Assembly: GCA_028682895.1 (NCBI GenBank)
Contig: JAJRAK010000037.1
Span: 1 to 61,843 of the forward strand
From: Methanomassiliicoccales archaeon
GTDB lineage: Archaea > Thermoplasmatota > Thermoplasmata > Methanomassiliicoccales > UBA472
DNA: 61,843 nt
Direction of reading: 5' to 3'
Shown here one piece after another: positions 9,333-17,354 of this stretch. The notes beneath the pieces are model-generated. The model did not search any database. It saw nothing but the letters and a program-made list of their open reading frames with translations, and was not told where the DNA came from. Each line of letters opens with the position of its first letter. Position 1 is the first letter of the stretch. Position numbers and translations under genes: made by a program.

Positions 9333-10619
9333 ATGAGCGCCTTCGAGCCGATGTCATTGGACCCGTCCCCGTTCCCAACCATGAACGGGTCCAGCTCAGG
9401 ACTTTGCCATATCTGCAAAGGGAGCAAGAACCTCTGCGGTAAGGACCGCTGTCCCCTCATGGTCAAGTTCTACTCCCACTCGCGCACCAAGAAGCTCATC
9501 GATACCCATGACCTGCATGGAAGCTCTCCACCAGGGGTCTTCGTCGGAAGATGGGGCTATCCCAAGGTCGACATCGGTCCGTTGGTGCCTCCTGACCTTG
9601 GTGATACGATGATCATGGACACGCCCGAGCAATGGATGGGCAAGTCCATCGATGAGATCGTGGACTTCCGCTTCCGCCTGGTCAGAGGAAAGCACCTGGT
9701 CGATGTGAAGAACTTCCAGAACGCCGGGCGCATCGTGGATTACACCAGGGAGCTGGCGCTTGCCGTCAACTCGGTCGATGTGGAGGCGAACTTCTCCAAG
9801 AAGCCCTCAGGACGGATCGTCCTGGACGACAACATCCAACCTTTTGGGCCATCGGCGAAATTGGAAAGATTGAGCATCAGCAATCCCAAGTACGACCACA
9901 AGGTGGAAAAGGCATATTACGACACTGACCTGAAGGCGGCCGAAGCGGTGAAAGGGCTTTACAAGAACGAGGTGCTCATATCCCGCATACAGAAGGCGTT
10001 CAGCGTCGGGGCCTTCGGGATCGAGGACAATCGTCGACTGGTGCCAACCCGATGGAGCATCACTGCCGTGGACGACATATTGGGAAAGGACATGCTCCGG
10101 ACGACCAAGACCTTCCCTCTCATAAACGAGTTCCGCATCTATGACTGGGACCAGTTGGACAATCGCTGGAGCGTCATGCTGACGCCTACCTCCTGGCGCT
10201 ATGAGCTGATAGAGGCCTGGTACCCCAACACTGTCTGGAACCCTATGGGCCATCAGATCGAGATGATATCCTCGCACGAGTTCTTCGACGGAAGGAAGGA
10301 TTACGCGGAGATAGGTGGATGCTACTATGCTGCCCGCCTGGCCGTGAACGAGCTGTTGCAGCGCGAGAGACGGCAGTCCGGTGCGGTCATATTCCGTGAG
10401 GCGCATCCGGGATATCTTTTGCCAGTGGGCGTATGGAACGTGAGGGAGAACGTGCGCATGGCCTTGACGCAGAGACCGAGGAGGTTCAACACATTGGACC
10501 AGGCCCTTGCCCACGTGCAGACGCGCATGGACATCCCGATACCGACCTGGATAGGTCACAGCGCGATACTGAGGGACATCAAGCACCAGCGGAGGCTGGA
10601 CGACTATGTCGAACCTTGA
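9333..10619 (+). CDS. nreA: DNA repair protein NreA
   Basis: A 428-residue member of the archaeal Nre family, which acts in repair of DNA damage together with PCNA. Near the N-terminus four cysteines (C25, C28, C35, C40) form a zinc-binding motif. The family core regions (FVGRWGYPKVDIGPL near residue 70, and the C-terminal half with EAWYPNTVWNP) are intact. The last residues, QRRLDDYV at 419-426, fit the PCNA-interacting peptide pattern QxxLxxF/Y, which is typical of NreA. The gene overlaps the next one by 14 bases, so co-translation with the radical SAM protein is likely. Confidence 0.93.
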   Translation: MSAFEPMSLDPSPFPTMNGSSSGLCHICKGSKNLCGKDRCPLMVKFYSHSRTKKLIDTHDLHGSSPPGVFVGRWGYPKVDIGPLVPPDLGDTMIMDTPEQWMGKSIDEIVDFRFRLVRGKHLVDVKNFQNAGRIVDYTRELALAVNSVDVEANFSKKPSGRIVLDDNIQPFGPSAKLERLSISNPKYDHKVEKAYYDTDLKAAEAVKGLYKNEVLISRIQKAFSVGAFGIEDNRRLVPTRWSITAVDDILGKDMLRTTKTFPLINEFRIYDWDQLDNRWSVMLTPTSWRYELIEAWYPNTVWNPMGHQIEMISSHEFFDGRKDYAEIGGCYYAARLAVNELLQRERRQSGAVIFREAHPGYLLPVGVWNVRENVRMALTQRPRRFNTLDQALAHVQTRMDIPIPTWIGHSAILRDIKHQRRLDDYVEP

Positions 10620-11442
10620 CCTGTTCCTGGGAATGGACGATGGGCCGCTCGTTCCCAAGGCACCGAGGATAGAGGAGGTCCGGACCAGGAAAGCGCTGCC
10701 TCCGTCGCGATTGCCCGGACTGGACTTTGCCCTCAACCCGTACGTAGGATGCGAACACGACTGCCTGTACTGCTACGCGCCCTATGTGACCAAAAGACCG
10801 CGCTCCGAATGGACGAAGGTGCAGGCGCGAACCGACCTCCCGCAGGTCCTTGCCAGGGAGATAAAAGGTAAGAAGGGAACGATCGGGCTGGGAACGGTCA
10901 CGGACCCATACCAGGATGTGGAGAGATATCTTCTCATCACCAGGCGCTGCCTGATGGAAATAATCCCCCACCATCTGAAGGTCTCCGCACTGACTAAATC
11001 CGACCTTATCCTACGAGATATCGACCTGTATCAAGAACTGGAGGGAGAGGTCGGCATCACGGTCACATCGGTCAGCGACGTCATCAGCAAGGAGTTCGAG
11101 CCGGGGGCGCCCCTGCCCGGAAGGCGCCTGGATGCGCTGAGCCGGTTGGCCGAGGCGGACATCAACGCCTATGCGCTCATAGGACCGTTATTGCCAGTGC
11201 TGGATGAGAAGGACGTATCCGATATGGTCGATGCCCTTGCCGATACCGGCATAAAATGGGTGATGTTGGACCGCTTCCGCCCGCGTCCAGGGATGTTTAA
11301 CGATATCCGCGAGCGTTCGGGCATGGAGATGATCGCGGAGCGATTGGAACGTTCCCACCGTCTGAAGGACTATCCGGGATTGGAAGCGTTCGTCAGGAGG
11401 AAGTGCTCCGAGAGAGGATTGCGTTGCGTGGACGCCTTCTGA
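10606..11442 (+). CDS. SPL-type radical SAM protein
   Basis: A 278-residue radical SAM protein of the spore-photoproduct-lyase-like (Rv2578c-type) group. The [4Fe-4S] motif CxxxCxxC is at C49, C53 and C56 (GCEHDCLYCYAPY). The following GLGTVTDPYQDVE segment is characteristic of the group. It begins inside the end of nreA, overlapping by 14 bases, and is almost certainly in the same transcript. True spore photoproduct lyase reverses a UV thymine lesion; this branch has no proven substrate, but pairing with NreA suggests a nucleic-acid role. That role is an inference. Confidence 0.85.
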   Translation: MSNLDLFLGMDDGPLVPKAPRIEEVRTRKALPPSRLPGLDFALNPYVGCEHDCLYCYAPYVTKRPRSEWTKVQARTDLPQVLAREIKGKKGTIGLGTVTDPYQDVERYLLITRRCLMEIIPHHLKVSALTKSDLILRDIDLYQELEGEVGITVTSVSDVISKEFEPGAPLPGRRLDALSRLAEADINAYALIGPLLPVLDEKDVSDMVDALADTGIKWVMLDRFRPRPGMFNDIRERSGMEMIAERLERSHRLKDYPGLEAFVRRKCSERGLRCVDAF

Positions 11443-11886
11443 TCACGGCTCGAGCAGCTTGAAGCCGCTCTTCTTGTCCGTCACCCTTTTTGATGATAGC
11501 CCGAGCAATTCTATCATCACGACCTCCTGGACCAGCCATGTTCTTACGCCGGCGCGTACGCATCCAGTTACGCTCTTACCTGCTCGTCCGCAGGAAGCGT
11601 GCATGTGCAGGGAAGGCTTACCTTCCTCGTCCGGGAAGAGAGTTCCGACCCCGGCGATCTCAGATTCCCCGTCCAGCTCGGCTATCATCGGCTCGATGTC
11701 CTTGGCCTTACCGTCCTTGGGGCCCACGACGAGATGGCTGCCCTTGTCCGCTCCGCCCAGGGCGATGACCGTGGCCCTCTCGATGTTCCAGACCACTGCC
11801 GCCTTCTCCACGCACTCGTGCAGAATATCTCCCTCGTCCAGTCGTATCACGAGCACCCTGCCCAATCGCCCTTCGGAACATCTCAT
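11443..11886 (-). CDS. PPC-domain (DUF296) protein
   Basis: A 147-residue single-domain protein. The N-terminal segment (GRVLVIRLDEGDILHECV) and the metal/active-site region GTLFPDEEGKPSLHMHAS with H94 and H96 match the PPC/DUF296 family. In plants the domain is found in AT-hook DNA-binding proteins; in prokaryotes it is free-standing and of unclear role, with a trimeric fold. It overlaps the upstream CMD gene by four bases, so the two form an operon. It is convergent with the SPL-like gene, the two stops being adjacent. Confidence 0.85.
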   Translation of the reverse strand: MRCSEGRLGRVLVIRLDEGDILHECVEKAAVVWNIERATVIALGGADKGSHLVVGPKDGKAKDIEPMIAELDGESEIAGVGTLFPDEEGKPSLHMHASCGRAGKSVTGCVRAGVRTWLVQEVVMIELLGLSSKRVTDKKSGFKLLEP

Positions 11887-12260
11887 CTTTGACCCTCCTT
11901 TACTGACTTAAGGCAACGGAACGCTACGGAGTTGCTGCGGTTCATGCTCATCAATGAGCCGATTAGCATCGCCTCCAGCACGGCATCCTCGCTCACACCG
12001 AGCTTCAATGCCTGCCCGATGTGGACATTGAGGCAGTTCTCGCTTCCCATCGCCGTCCCGGCACTTATTGCCGCCAGCTCGGCCGTCTGGCGGTCCATGA
12101 ACTTCGGGTGGAAGAAAAGGCTGCTGGATATCTCGGAATAAGGTATGAAAACGTCCGGCCTCTCGGACATTACCTCCGAGACCGTGGGAACGAAACCGTA
12201 TTCGGCCTTGACCTTCGCCAATATCCTTTCCAATCTCAGCCTCTGCTCCTGCTCGTCCAT
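11883..12260 (-). CDS. Carboxymuconolactone decarboxylase (AhpD-like) family protein
   Basis: A 125-residue all-helical protein starting at ATG 12260, where GGTGAT provides a ribosome site; upstream in-frame codons do not resemble the family. The AhpD-like core is MDRQTAELAAISAGTAMGSENCLNVHIGQAL. AhpD proteins have a CxxC pair plus histidine as a redox site; here only the second cysteine and the histidine (ENCLNVH) remain, so disulfide reductase activity is doubtful. It precedes the PPC gene in a two-gene operon. Confidence 0.82.
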   Translation of the reverse strand: MDEQEQRLRLERILAKVKAEYGFVPTVSEVMSERPDVFIPYSEISSSLFFHPKFMDRQTAELAAISAGTAMGSENCLNVHIGQALKLGVSEDAVLEAMLIGSLMSMNRSNSVAFRCLKSVKEGQR

Positions 12261-12402
12261 ATCGATCACCGTCCCTAAGGTTCGCTGGCCTATTCTATTT
12301 ATTCCCTTCTCGACGAGGCAAGATGCAAGGGCCGTTCCCGATATGAAATGCAAAAATCAAATAAGGAGGGCATATGATAGGGGCATCCAGGAGAGGATAA
12401 GG

Positions 12403-13197
12403 ATGGCGATTTGCGAGAAATGCGGTGCCCAGAACGTGGAGCAGGCGGCATTTTGTTACAGGTGCGGTGCTCCGTTCACGGTGCGGAAAGAACCTAGACC
12501 GGCCTACGTCCCGCAGTCACAGTTCGACCGTTCCTTCAAAGGCGCCGGGCCATTGCTGAAAGCGTTCATAGGGATCATCTTTGTCCTATTGGTGGTTGAG
12601 ATATTTAACGTCCTTTCGGACAGCTCGGAGTTCGCCGACCGCGTCGGGGACTTCCTTGGTGACAACCTGATCTTGATCTTCATCATGATGCTGCTCTCGG
12701 TCTATTCCGGCTACTCCTCGAGAAGGATGCCGAAGGAGCATTCGATGGTCGCACCGATAATCGCGGCCGTGCTGATCACCTTCGCGCTGTGGATGATGGC
12801 CAAGCTCATGCAGATAACCGGGGACGCGGTCGATGTCAGCGTGCTCAACACCATGGGAGATATCCTGAACACCATCCTGTACATCATCTTCCTGCTGGTG
12901 CTCCTGCTCGGCTACATCGGTGTGGTCATGAGAAGTAATAGGATACAGCCTCCGGCGAACTCGACGCCCTATTCGCAAAGCGCGCCCTCGCCCCAGCCGG
13001 TCCCACAGGACCTGACGCAACGTCTGCACCGGTCCAAGAGGGACAGCGTCCTATTCGGCGTATGCGGAGGCATGGCCGAGTACACTAATATCGATCCGAC
13101 GATGATGAGGGTGCTATGGGTCGTGGGGTTCTTGGTATCGGGAGGCGTGCTCATCATCGCCTATCTGATACTTGCCTTGGCCTTGCCGAACTTTTAA
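12403..13197 (+). CDS. Zinc-ribbon, PspC-domain membrane protein
   Basis: The protein of 264 residues starts at ATG 12403 after a GAGAGGATAAGG ribosome site. A zinc ribbon with two CxxC pairs occupies residues 4-23. Four hydrophobic helices follow between about residues 50 and 180, then a proline/glutamine linker, and finally a PspC domain (residues about 205-264: LHRSKRDSVLFGVCGGMAEY, then a membrane helix). PspC domains are linked to envelope stress responses. In frame, the reading frame extends far upstream, but that part is antisense to the CMD gene. Its stop overlaps the convergent GNAT gene by four bases. Confidence 0.85.
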   Translation: MAICEKCGAQNVEQAAFCYRCGAPFTVRKEPRPAYVPQSQFDRSFKGAGPLLKAFIGIIFVLLVVEIFNVLSDSSEFADRVGDFLGDNLILIFIMMLLSVYSGYSSRRMPKEHSMVAPIIAAVLITFALWMMAKLMQITGDAVDVSVLNTMGDILNTILYIIFLLVLLLGYIGVVMRSNRIQPPANSTPYSQSAPSPQPVPQDLTQRLHRSKRDSVLFGVCGGMAEYTNIDPTMMRVLWVVGFLVSGGVLIIAYLILALALPNF

Positions 13198-14084
13198 CCG
13201 GACCAGGAGATGATGGAGCACTCATGCTTGCGAGCGATCTCCCCTTTCATCATCCTGATGTCCACTCCTTTCGGCCGGTAGCCGCCGCGGAGCAATGGAT
13301 GTAATAGCTCGCTCTTGGCCGGCATGATCGTGAAAATAGAGCTGGCCCCGTGGCGCAATGCCTCGTTCTCCGCACTTTTGACCAGCTCGATGGCCTCATT
13401 GGAACGTTCGCTACCTTCTGTGAGCAGCGTGCGCAGGTATGCTTTGCCCGATCCGGGAATGATATCGGGGACCAGCAGCGCGGCCACGCCCTCTCCGTGG
13501 AAGGTCACGCCAGTGCCAGTCGACTCGTACATCGTGAACTCCTTGGAAGGATCATAGCCGGATATGACCGTGTCGGCCAATCGTCTTATCTCGCTCATAT
13601 CGGCCTTCCCGAAGTCTTGATCGCTAACATCGTTGGCACGGACCTCTGTCTTCTCCAAATAGAGCACGTCCTGCTCCACGCGGTATCCATTGCCGACATA
13701 GAACGATATGTTCCTGACTATGTCCTTCATCGTCTCCAGTCCGATGGTGGTGCAACCTACGGAGTCAAGATGCTTCTCCAGCGCTTGCAGGAGCAGCTTT
13801 CCTTGTTTCCGACCCTGATGACCTGGAATTATTTCCATAGGACCTATCCAGCCGATGGAGCCGCAGCTCAGGCAGAAGCCTGTGCCGATGATCTCCCCGC
13901 CCTCCTCCAGGCAGAGCGTGCCCGACGGTTCATGTGATATGCGCGCCTCGTACCATCGTGCAGGACGGACAGGGTATTGCATCTCCAGCCCGGTCTGCTC
14001 CTTGAGAAGGTCGGACCAGGTCTCTGCCATCAACGCCTGCGCTCGATGGATGTCCTCGGGTCGCAGGGGGCGCACTATGGCCAT
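13194..14084 (-). CDS. GNAT-family N-acetyltransferase
   Basis: A 296-residue protein with an N-terminal GNAT domain. The acetyl-CoA binding loop is PGHQGRKQGKLLL near residue 90, followed by GLETMKDIVRNISFYVGNGY. The C-terminal half (residues about 165-285) has a second, weaker GNAT-like layout, so this is a tandem-GNAT protein. It would transfer acetyl groups to an amine; the substrate is unknown. It starts four bases after the larB stop and is the second gene of that operon. Confidence 0.8.
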   Translation of the reverse strand: MAIVRPLRPEDIHRAQALMAETWSDLLKEQTGLEMQYPVRPARWYEARISHEPSGTLCLEEGGEIIGTGFCLSCGSIGWIGPMEIIPGHQGRKQGKLLLQALEKHLDSVGCTTIGLETMKDIVRNISFYVGNGYRVEQDVLYLEKTEVRANDVSDQDFGKADMSEIRRLADTVISGYDPSKEFTMYESTGTGVTFHGEGVAALLVPDIIPGSGKAYLRTLLTEGSERSNEAIELVKSAENEALRHGASSIFTIMPAKSELLHPLLRGGYRPKGVDIRMMKGEIARKHECSIISWSG

Positions 14085-14088
14085 GTGA

Positions 14089-14874
14089 TCACCGCCGGCG
14101 GCGTATGCTGATAAGTGCGGCCGTGGCCCCGGCGGCTATCCCGTTGTCGATGTTGACGACCACCAGTCCGGGGGAGCAGGTCTGCAGCATCCCCATGAGC
14201 GCTGCCTCCCCCTTCCCTCCGTACCCGTAACCGACCGAGGTCGGCACGCCGATGACCGGGACATCCACCAATCCGGAGACGACCGTCGGCAGGGCGCCTT
14301 CCATTCCCGCTACGACCACCAGCGCATCTACGCCCTTGTCGAGCATCCTTGATAAGGGATCGAGGAAGCGGTGGATCGCGGCCACACCGACATCGTACTC
14401 GGTAACGACCTCGCAGCCCATGACCTGGGCCATGGCCTTTGCTTCCTCCGCTACGGCTATGTCCGAGCTGCCTGCGGTGAGCACTCCGATGCATCCGGCC
14501 TTCGGCCGTCCAGGGTTCTTGTCGACCACGATGAGATGCGGCCCTTCCACATAAGTGACCAGGTCTGCGCCTATCGCTCGCTTGAGAACATCGACGTGAG
14601 CGGGGGACACCCTGGATACCAAAACCGCCTGACGGTCCTCCAATACCCTCTTCACGATGTCGGCCACGACCTCAGGTGATTTGTTCTCACCCCAGATGAC
14701 CTCCGGTATCCCTCGTCGGGATTCGCGGGCGTGATCGAACAGGGTGTGGTCCCCCACGCGCTCCAGGAAGTCCATGCGCAACAACTGTTCCGCCCTCTGC
14801 ATGTCGATCTCCCCTTGGCGGTACGCTTCCAAGACATCCCGGACGTTCATCGTCACTGGGAGGGGCGGTTCCAT
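14089..14874 (-). CDS. larB: Nickel-pincer cofactor biosynthesis protein LarB
   Basis: A 261-residue member of the LarB family, with a C-terminal AIR-carboxylase (PurE-like) domain. LarB carboxylates and hydrolyses nicotinic acid adenine dinucleotide as the first step toward the nickel-pincer nucleotide of lactate racemase and related LarA enzymes. The core motifs are RGIPEVIWGENKSP near residue 50, VLTAGSSDIAVAEEA in the middle and GVPTSVGYGYGGKGEAAL near residue 215. An internal ATG eight codons in may be the real start. LarE is 1.7 kb away; LarC and LarA are not in the window. Confidence 0.92.
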   Translation of the reverse strand: MEPPLPVTMNVRDVLEAYRQGEIDMQRAEQLLRMDFLERVGDHTLFDHARESRRGIPEVIWGENKSPEVVADIVKRVLEDRQAVLVSRVSPAHVDVLKRAIGADLVTYVEGPHLIVVDKNPGRPKAGCIGVLTAGSSDIAVAEEAKAMAQVMGCEVVTEYDVGVAAIHRFLDPLSRMLDKGVDALVVVAGMEGALPTVVSGLVDVPVIGVPTSVGYGYGGKGEAALMGMLQTCSPGLVVVNIDNGIAAGATAALISIRRRR

Positions 14875-14956
14875 ATTTTATCGTTATGAAAGGTCGTCTA
14901 TAGTTCGATGTTCTGCGACTGAAACTTTATTTATGAAGCTCAATATTATTTCATGG

Positions 14957-15460
14957 ATGAAGTGCTCGTTGGTCCTGTTCTCGTACCACCATAACAACAC
15001 CAGGCAGATAGCCGAGGTCCTGGCGAAGGTCCTTGATGCTGACATCAAAGCACCGGAGCAGGTCGTTCCAGAAGCGCTTGCGGACCATGACCTGATAGGG
15101 TTCGGTTCAGGAATATATGATGGCAAGAACCATCCGACCCTGCTGGACCTTGCCGACAGGATGCCGCATGTAACGAATGGGAAGGCGTTCATATTCTCTA
15201 CCTGCGGAGGTCCGGGTTTCTCTGTGGACGGAGAGAACGGACGCTTCGATCAGTATCCCTTGAGCAACCACTCGCATCTGAGAGCGATCCTTCGGTTAAA
15301 AGGTTACGACATCATAGATGAGTTCGCCTGTGCTGGTTTCAACACCAACAGCTTCCTCAGATACTTCGGAGGTTTGAACAAAGGGCGCCCTAACGCCAAG
15401 GACCTCAAGAACGCGGAAGCGCATGCTCATCGCATAAAGCGGCAGATGGAAGAAGGATAG
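14957..15460 (+). CDS. Flavodoxin-domain protein
   Basis: A 167-residue flavodoxin-like protein. The N-terminus SLVLFSYHHNNTRQIAEVL matches the FMN phosphate loop (SxxxNT) and the later FSTCGGPG region the isoalloxazine loop. The ATG at 14957 is about 25 bases after a TATA-like ACTTTATTTATG (near 14924-14935), suggesting a leaderless transcript; an ATG eight codons upstream is possible but would lie at the TATA box. It likely acts as a cytoplasmic electron carrier or quinone-type reductase domain. Divergent from larB and convergent with the HxlR gene. Confidence 0.8.
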   Translation: MKCSLVLFSYHHNNTRQIAEVLAKVLDADIKAPEQVVPEALADHDLIGFGSGIYDGKNHPTLLDLADRMPHVTNGKAFIFSTCGGPGFSVDGENGRFDQYPLSNHSHLRAILRLKGYDIIDEFACAGFNTNSFLRYFGGLNKGRPNAKDLKNAEAHAHRIKRQMEEG

Positions 15461-15476
15461 GGAAGGTCGAGGACGC

Positions 15477-15848
15477 TCATACGGACCTTTTCAATGGACA
15501 TTCGCCTGTGTCTACTTTGATGCTCAGATGCTCTATCCCCCATTGAGATAACTGACAAAGGATCGGCTCTATGCTCATCCCCAGAGGCGTGAGCGAGTAC
15601 TCCACCCTGGGGGGTATCTCGGGATACATCGTCCTGCTGACCAGTCCGTCCTTCTCCAGCTCCCGCAACTGCTTGGTCAGCATCTTCGGCGAGATCATCG
15701 GCAGCTCGGCCATCAACTGATTGAACCGGATGGTTCTGCCGTTCAACCTCCAGAGGATTATCGATTTCCATTTCCCCCCGATCATCGACAGCGTCGCTTC
15801 AACTGGACAGATGAACTTAGCATCCCTCACGGCAAATCCTTCGCCCAT
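15477..15848 (-). CDS. HxlR-family transcriptional regulator
   Basis: A 123-residue winged-helix regulator starting at ATG 15848. The HxlR signature is present: CPVEATLSMIGGKWKSIILW, then a helix-turn-helix RFNQLMAELPMISPKMLTKQLRELEKDGLV and the wing RVEYSLTPLG. HxlR regulators often sense reactive electrophiles or redox state through a cysteine near the start of the domain (here the C before PVEA). It is divergent from the iron-sulfur flavoprotein gene, with an 86-base shared promoter bearing a symmetric dyad, so it probably controls that gene and itself. Confidence 0.92.
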   Translation of the reverse strand: MGEGFAVRDAKFICPVEATLSMIGGKWKSIILWRLNGRTIRFNQLMAELPMISPKMLTKQLRELEKDGLVSRTMYPEIPPRVEYSLTPLGMSIEPILCQLSQWGIEHLSIKVDTGECPLKRSV

Positions 15849-15866
15849 AGTAACAAATTGGATAGC

Positions 15867-15904
15867 TACTATAATAAAACACCGTTCGGTATTGAAATAT
15901 AGTA
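15867..15904. promoter_or_regulatory. Concentric dyad in the divergent HxlR/flavoprotein promoter
   Basis: Outer arms TACTATA (15867-15873) and TATAGTA (15898-15904) share exactly the same centre (15885.5) as the inner palindrome ACCGTTCGGT (15881-15890), with seven bases between the outer and inner arms on each side. The outer arms also resemble TATA boxes facing each way. This fits an operator for the HxlR dimer between two back-to-back promoters. Confidence 0.65.
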
Positions 15905-15934
15905 ATGATATTAATGGAAGCAAGGTGAAGATCG

Positions 15935-16483
15935 GTGAAGGTCATTGGAATAGTAGGAAGCCCCAGGAAGAACGGTTGCACGGACACCCTGGTCAAGATG
16001 GTGCTCGAGGGAGCAGCAGAGAACGGTCATGAGACGAAGAAGTACGATCTCAACACGATGAAATATTCGGGGTGCAAGGCGTGCATGTACTGTAAAGGCC
16101 ATGACCATTGCAGCCAGAAGGATGATGCATCGGTACTGATGAAGGACATCCAGGAAGCGGACGCTGTCGTGTTCGGTTCACCGGTCTACTTCTCTCAGTT
16201 CACCGGTCAGTTCAGGTCTATGCAGGACCGCATGTTCGTTTTCTTTAACTCCGACCTCAGCCCAAGACTTAGCCCGGGCAAGAAAACTGTCATCGTCATG
16301 AGCCAGGGCAACCCGGACCCGGCGATCTTCGAAGGCCTTGAGAAGACGTTGGAACAGACGCTGGGCATGGCGGGCTTTCAGATGCATGGAAAGGTCCACA
16401 TGGGAGGAGGCAACGACCCGAAGGAGATAATGAAGAGGGGTGACCTTCTGGACAAGGCCAAGGACCTCGGCCGTACATTATGA
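15935..16483 (+). CDS. Iron-sulfur flavoprotein / NADPH-dependent FMN reductase family
   Basis: A 182-residue flavodoxin-like protein beginning at GTG 15935 behind GGTGAAG. The N-terminus KVIGIVGSPRKNGCTDTL is the FMN-binding loop of the Isf/FMN reductase group. A cysteine cluster GCKACMYCKGHDHC near residue 47-60 resembles the compact motif that holds the [4Fe-4S] cluster in archaeal iron-sulfur flavoproteins. These enzymes reduce oxygen, peroxide or quinones using ferredoxin-derived electrons, or act as FMN reductases. Control by the divergent HxlR regulator suggests a stress-response role. Confidence 0.85.
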   Translation: MKVIGIVGSPRKNGCTDTLVKMVLEGAAENGHETKKYDLNTMKYSGCKACMYCKGHDHCSQKDDASVLMKDIQEADAVVFGSPVYFSQFTGQFRSMQDRMFVFFNSDLSPRLSPGKKTVIVMSQGNPDPAIFEGLEKTLEQTLGMAGFQMHGKVHMGGGNDPKEIMKRGDLLDKAKDLGRTL

Positions 16484-16571
16484 TCGTACGGCAGCGGCGT
16501 TCATCGATGCGAGAAGGTGCTTCACGCACCTGAGCCATCATAATAAATAACGCCGCCCATATCACCGCTCG

Positions 16572-17354
16572 ATGAGCATGCCCGAAGCCAAGGAAAAGTA
16601 CGGCCAGTTAGTGAGCTCGATCGCATCGATGAAGCGTGTGGCCGTTGCATTCTCCGGCGGTGCGGACAGCACCCTCCTGCTGAAAGCATGTATCGACGCG
16701 GGGGCGGACATCACCGCGTTCATGGCCACGGGCGAGCACTTCTTCGCTGAAGAGCAGAGGAAGGCCAGGGAGCTGGCGGAGACGCTCGGTATTAAACTTA
16801 TTACCTTCCACATAGACCTGGTGAACGACGAGACGTTCAAGCGCAACTGGGAGGACCGCTGCCTCATCTGCAAGAGCGCCATCCTCCGGCACATAAAGAA
16901 GGAATGCCAGGAGATGGAGATAGATCATATATTGGAAGGAAGCCAGCTGGACGACCTGAAGGAGGTCCGCCCGGGCCGTGCCGCCCTGATCGATATGAAC
17001 ATACGCTCGCCGCTGGTGGACGCCAAGCTGAACAAGGAGGATGTGCGCGCCCTCTTGAAAGAGAAGGGACTGCCAAACTGGAACGCTCCGAGCGTCACCT
17101 GCCTGGCCACCCGCGTACCTCACGACGTGCGCATCAGCAGTACGATGCTGCACCGCGTGGAGAAGGCGGAGTCCTTGCTGGCTCACTTGAATTTCAGGTC
17201 GCTGCGCGTGCGGGACCATGAGTATTGGGCACGGATAGAGGTGGCTCAGGAGGACCTGCCCCGCTTGTTCGCCGAGCGCGACAAGGTCCTGGCGCTTTTA
17301 AAGCCGTTAGGATACCGCACGGTGTCGATGGACCTGATGGGCTACCATCACTGA
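16572..17354 (+). CDS. larE: ATP-dependent sulfur transferase LarE
   Basis: A 260-residue PP-loop protein. The ATP pyrophosphatase motif SGGADS is at 28-33. Cysteines C97 and C100 (RCLICK) and C177 (SVTCLATR) match the three-cysteine version of LarE that is thought to carry an Fe-S cluster, as opposed to the single sacrificial cysteine form; C177 aligns with the sulfur-donor Cys176 of the Lactiplantibacillus enzyme. LarE adds sulfur to the nickel-pincer precursor made by LarB. It stands alone on its strand and overlaps the tldE stop by seven bases. Confidence 0.9.
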   Translation: MSMPEAKEKYGQLVSSIASMKRVAVAFSGGADSTLLLKACIDAGADITAFMATGEHFFAEEQRKARELAETLGIKLITFHIDLVNDETFKRNWEDRCLICKSAILRHIKKECQEMEIDHILEGSQLDDLKEVRPGRAALIDMNIRSPLVDAKLNKEDVRALLKEKGLPNWNAPSVTCLATRVPHDVRISSTMLHRVEKAESLLAHLNFRSLRVRDHEYWARIEVAQEDLPRLFAERDKVLALLKPLGYRTVSMDLMGYHH

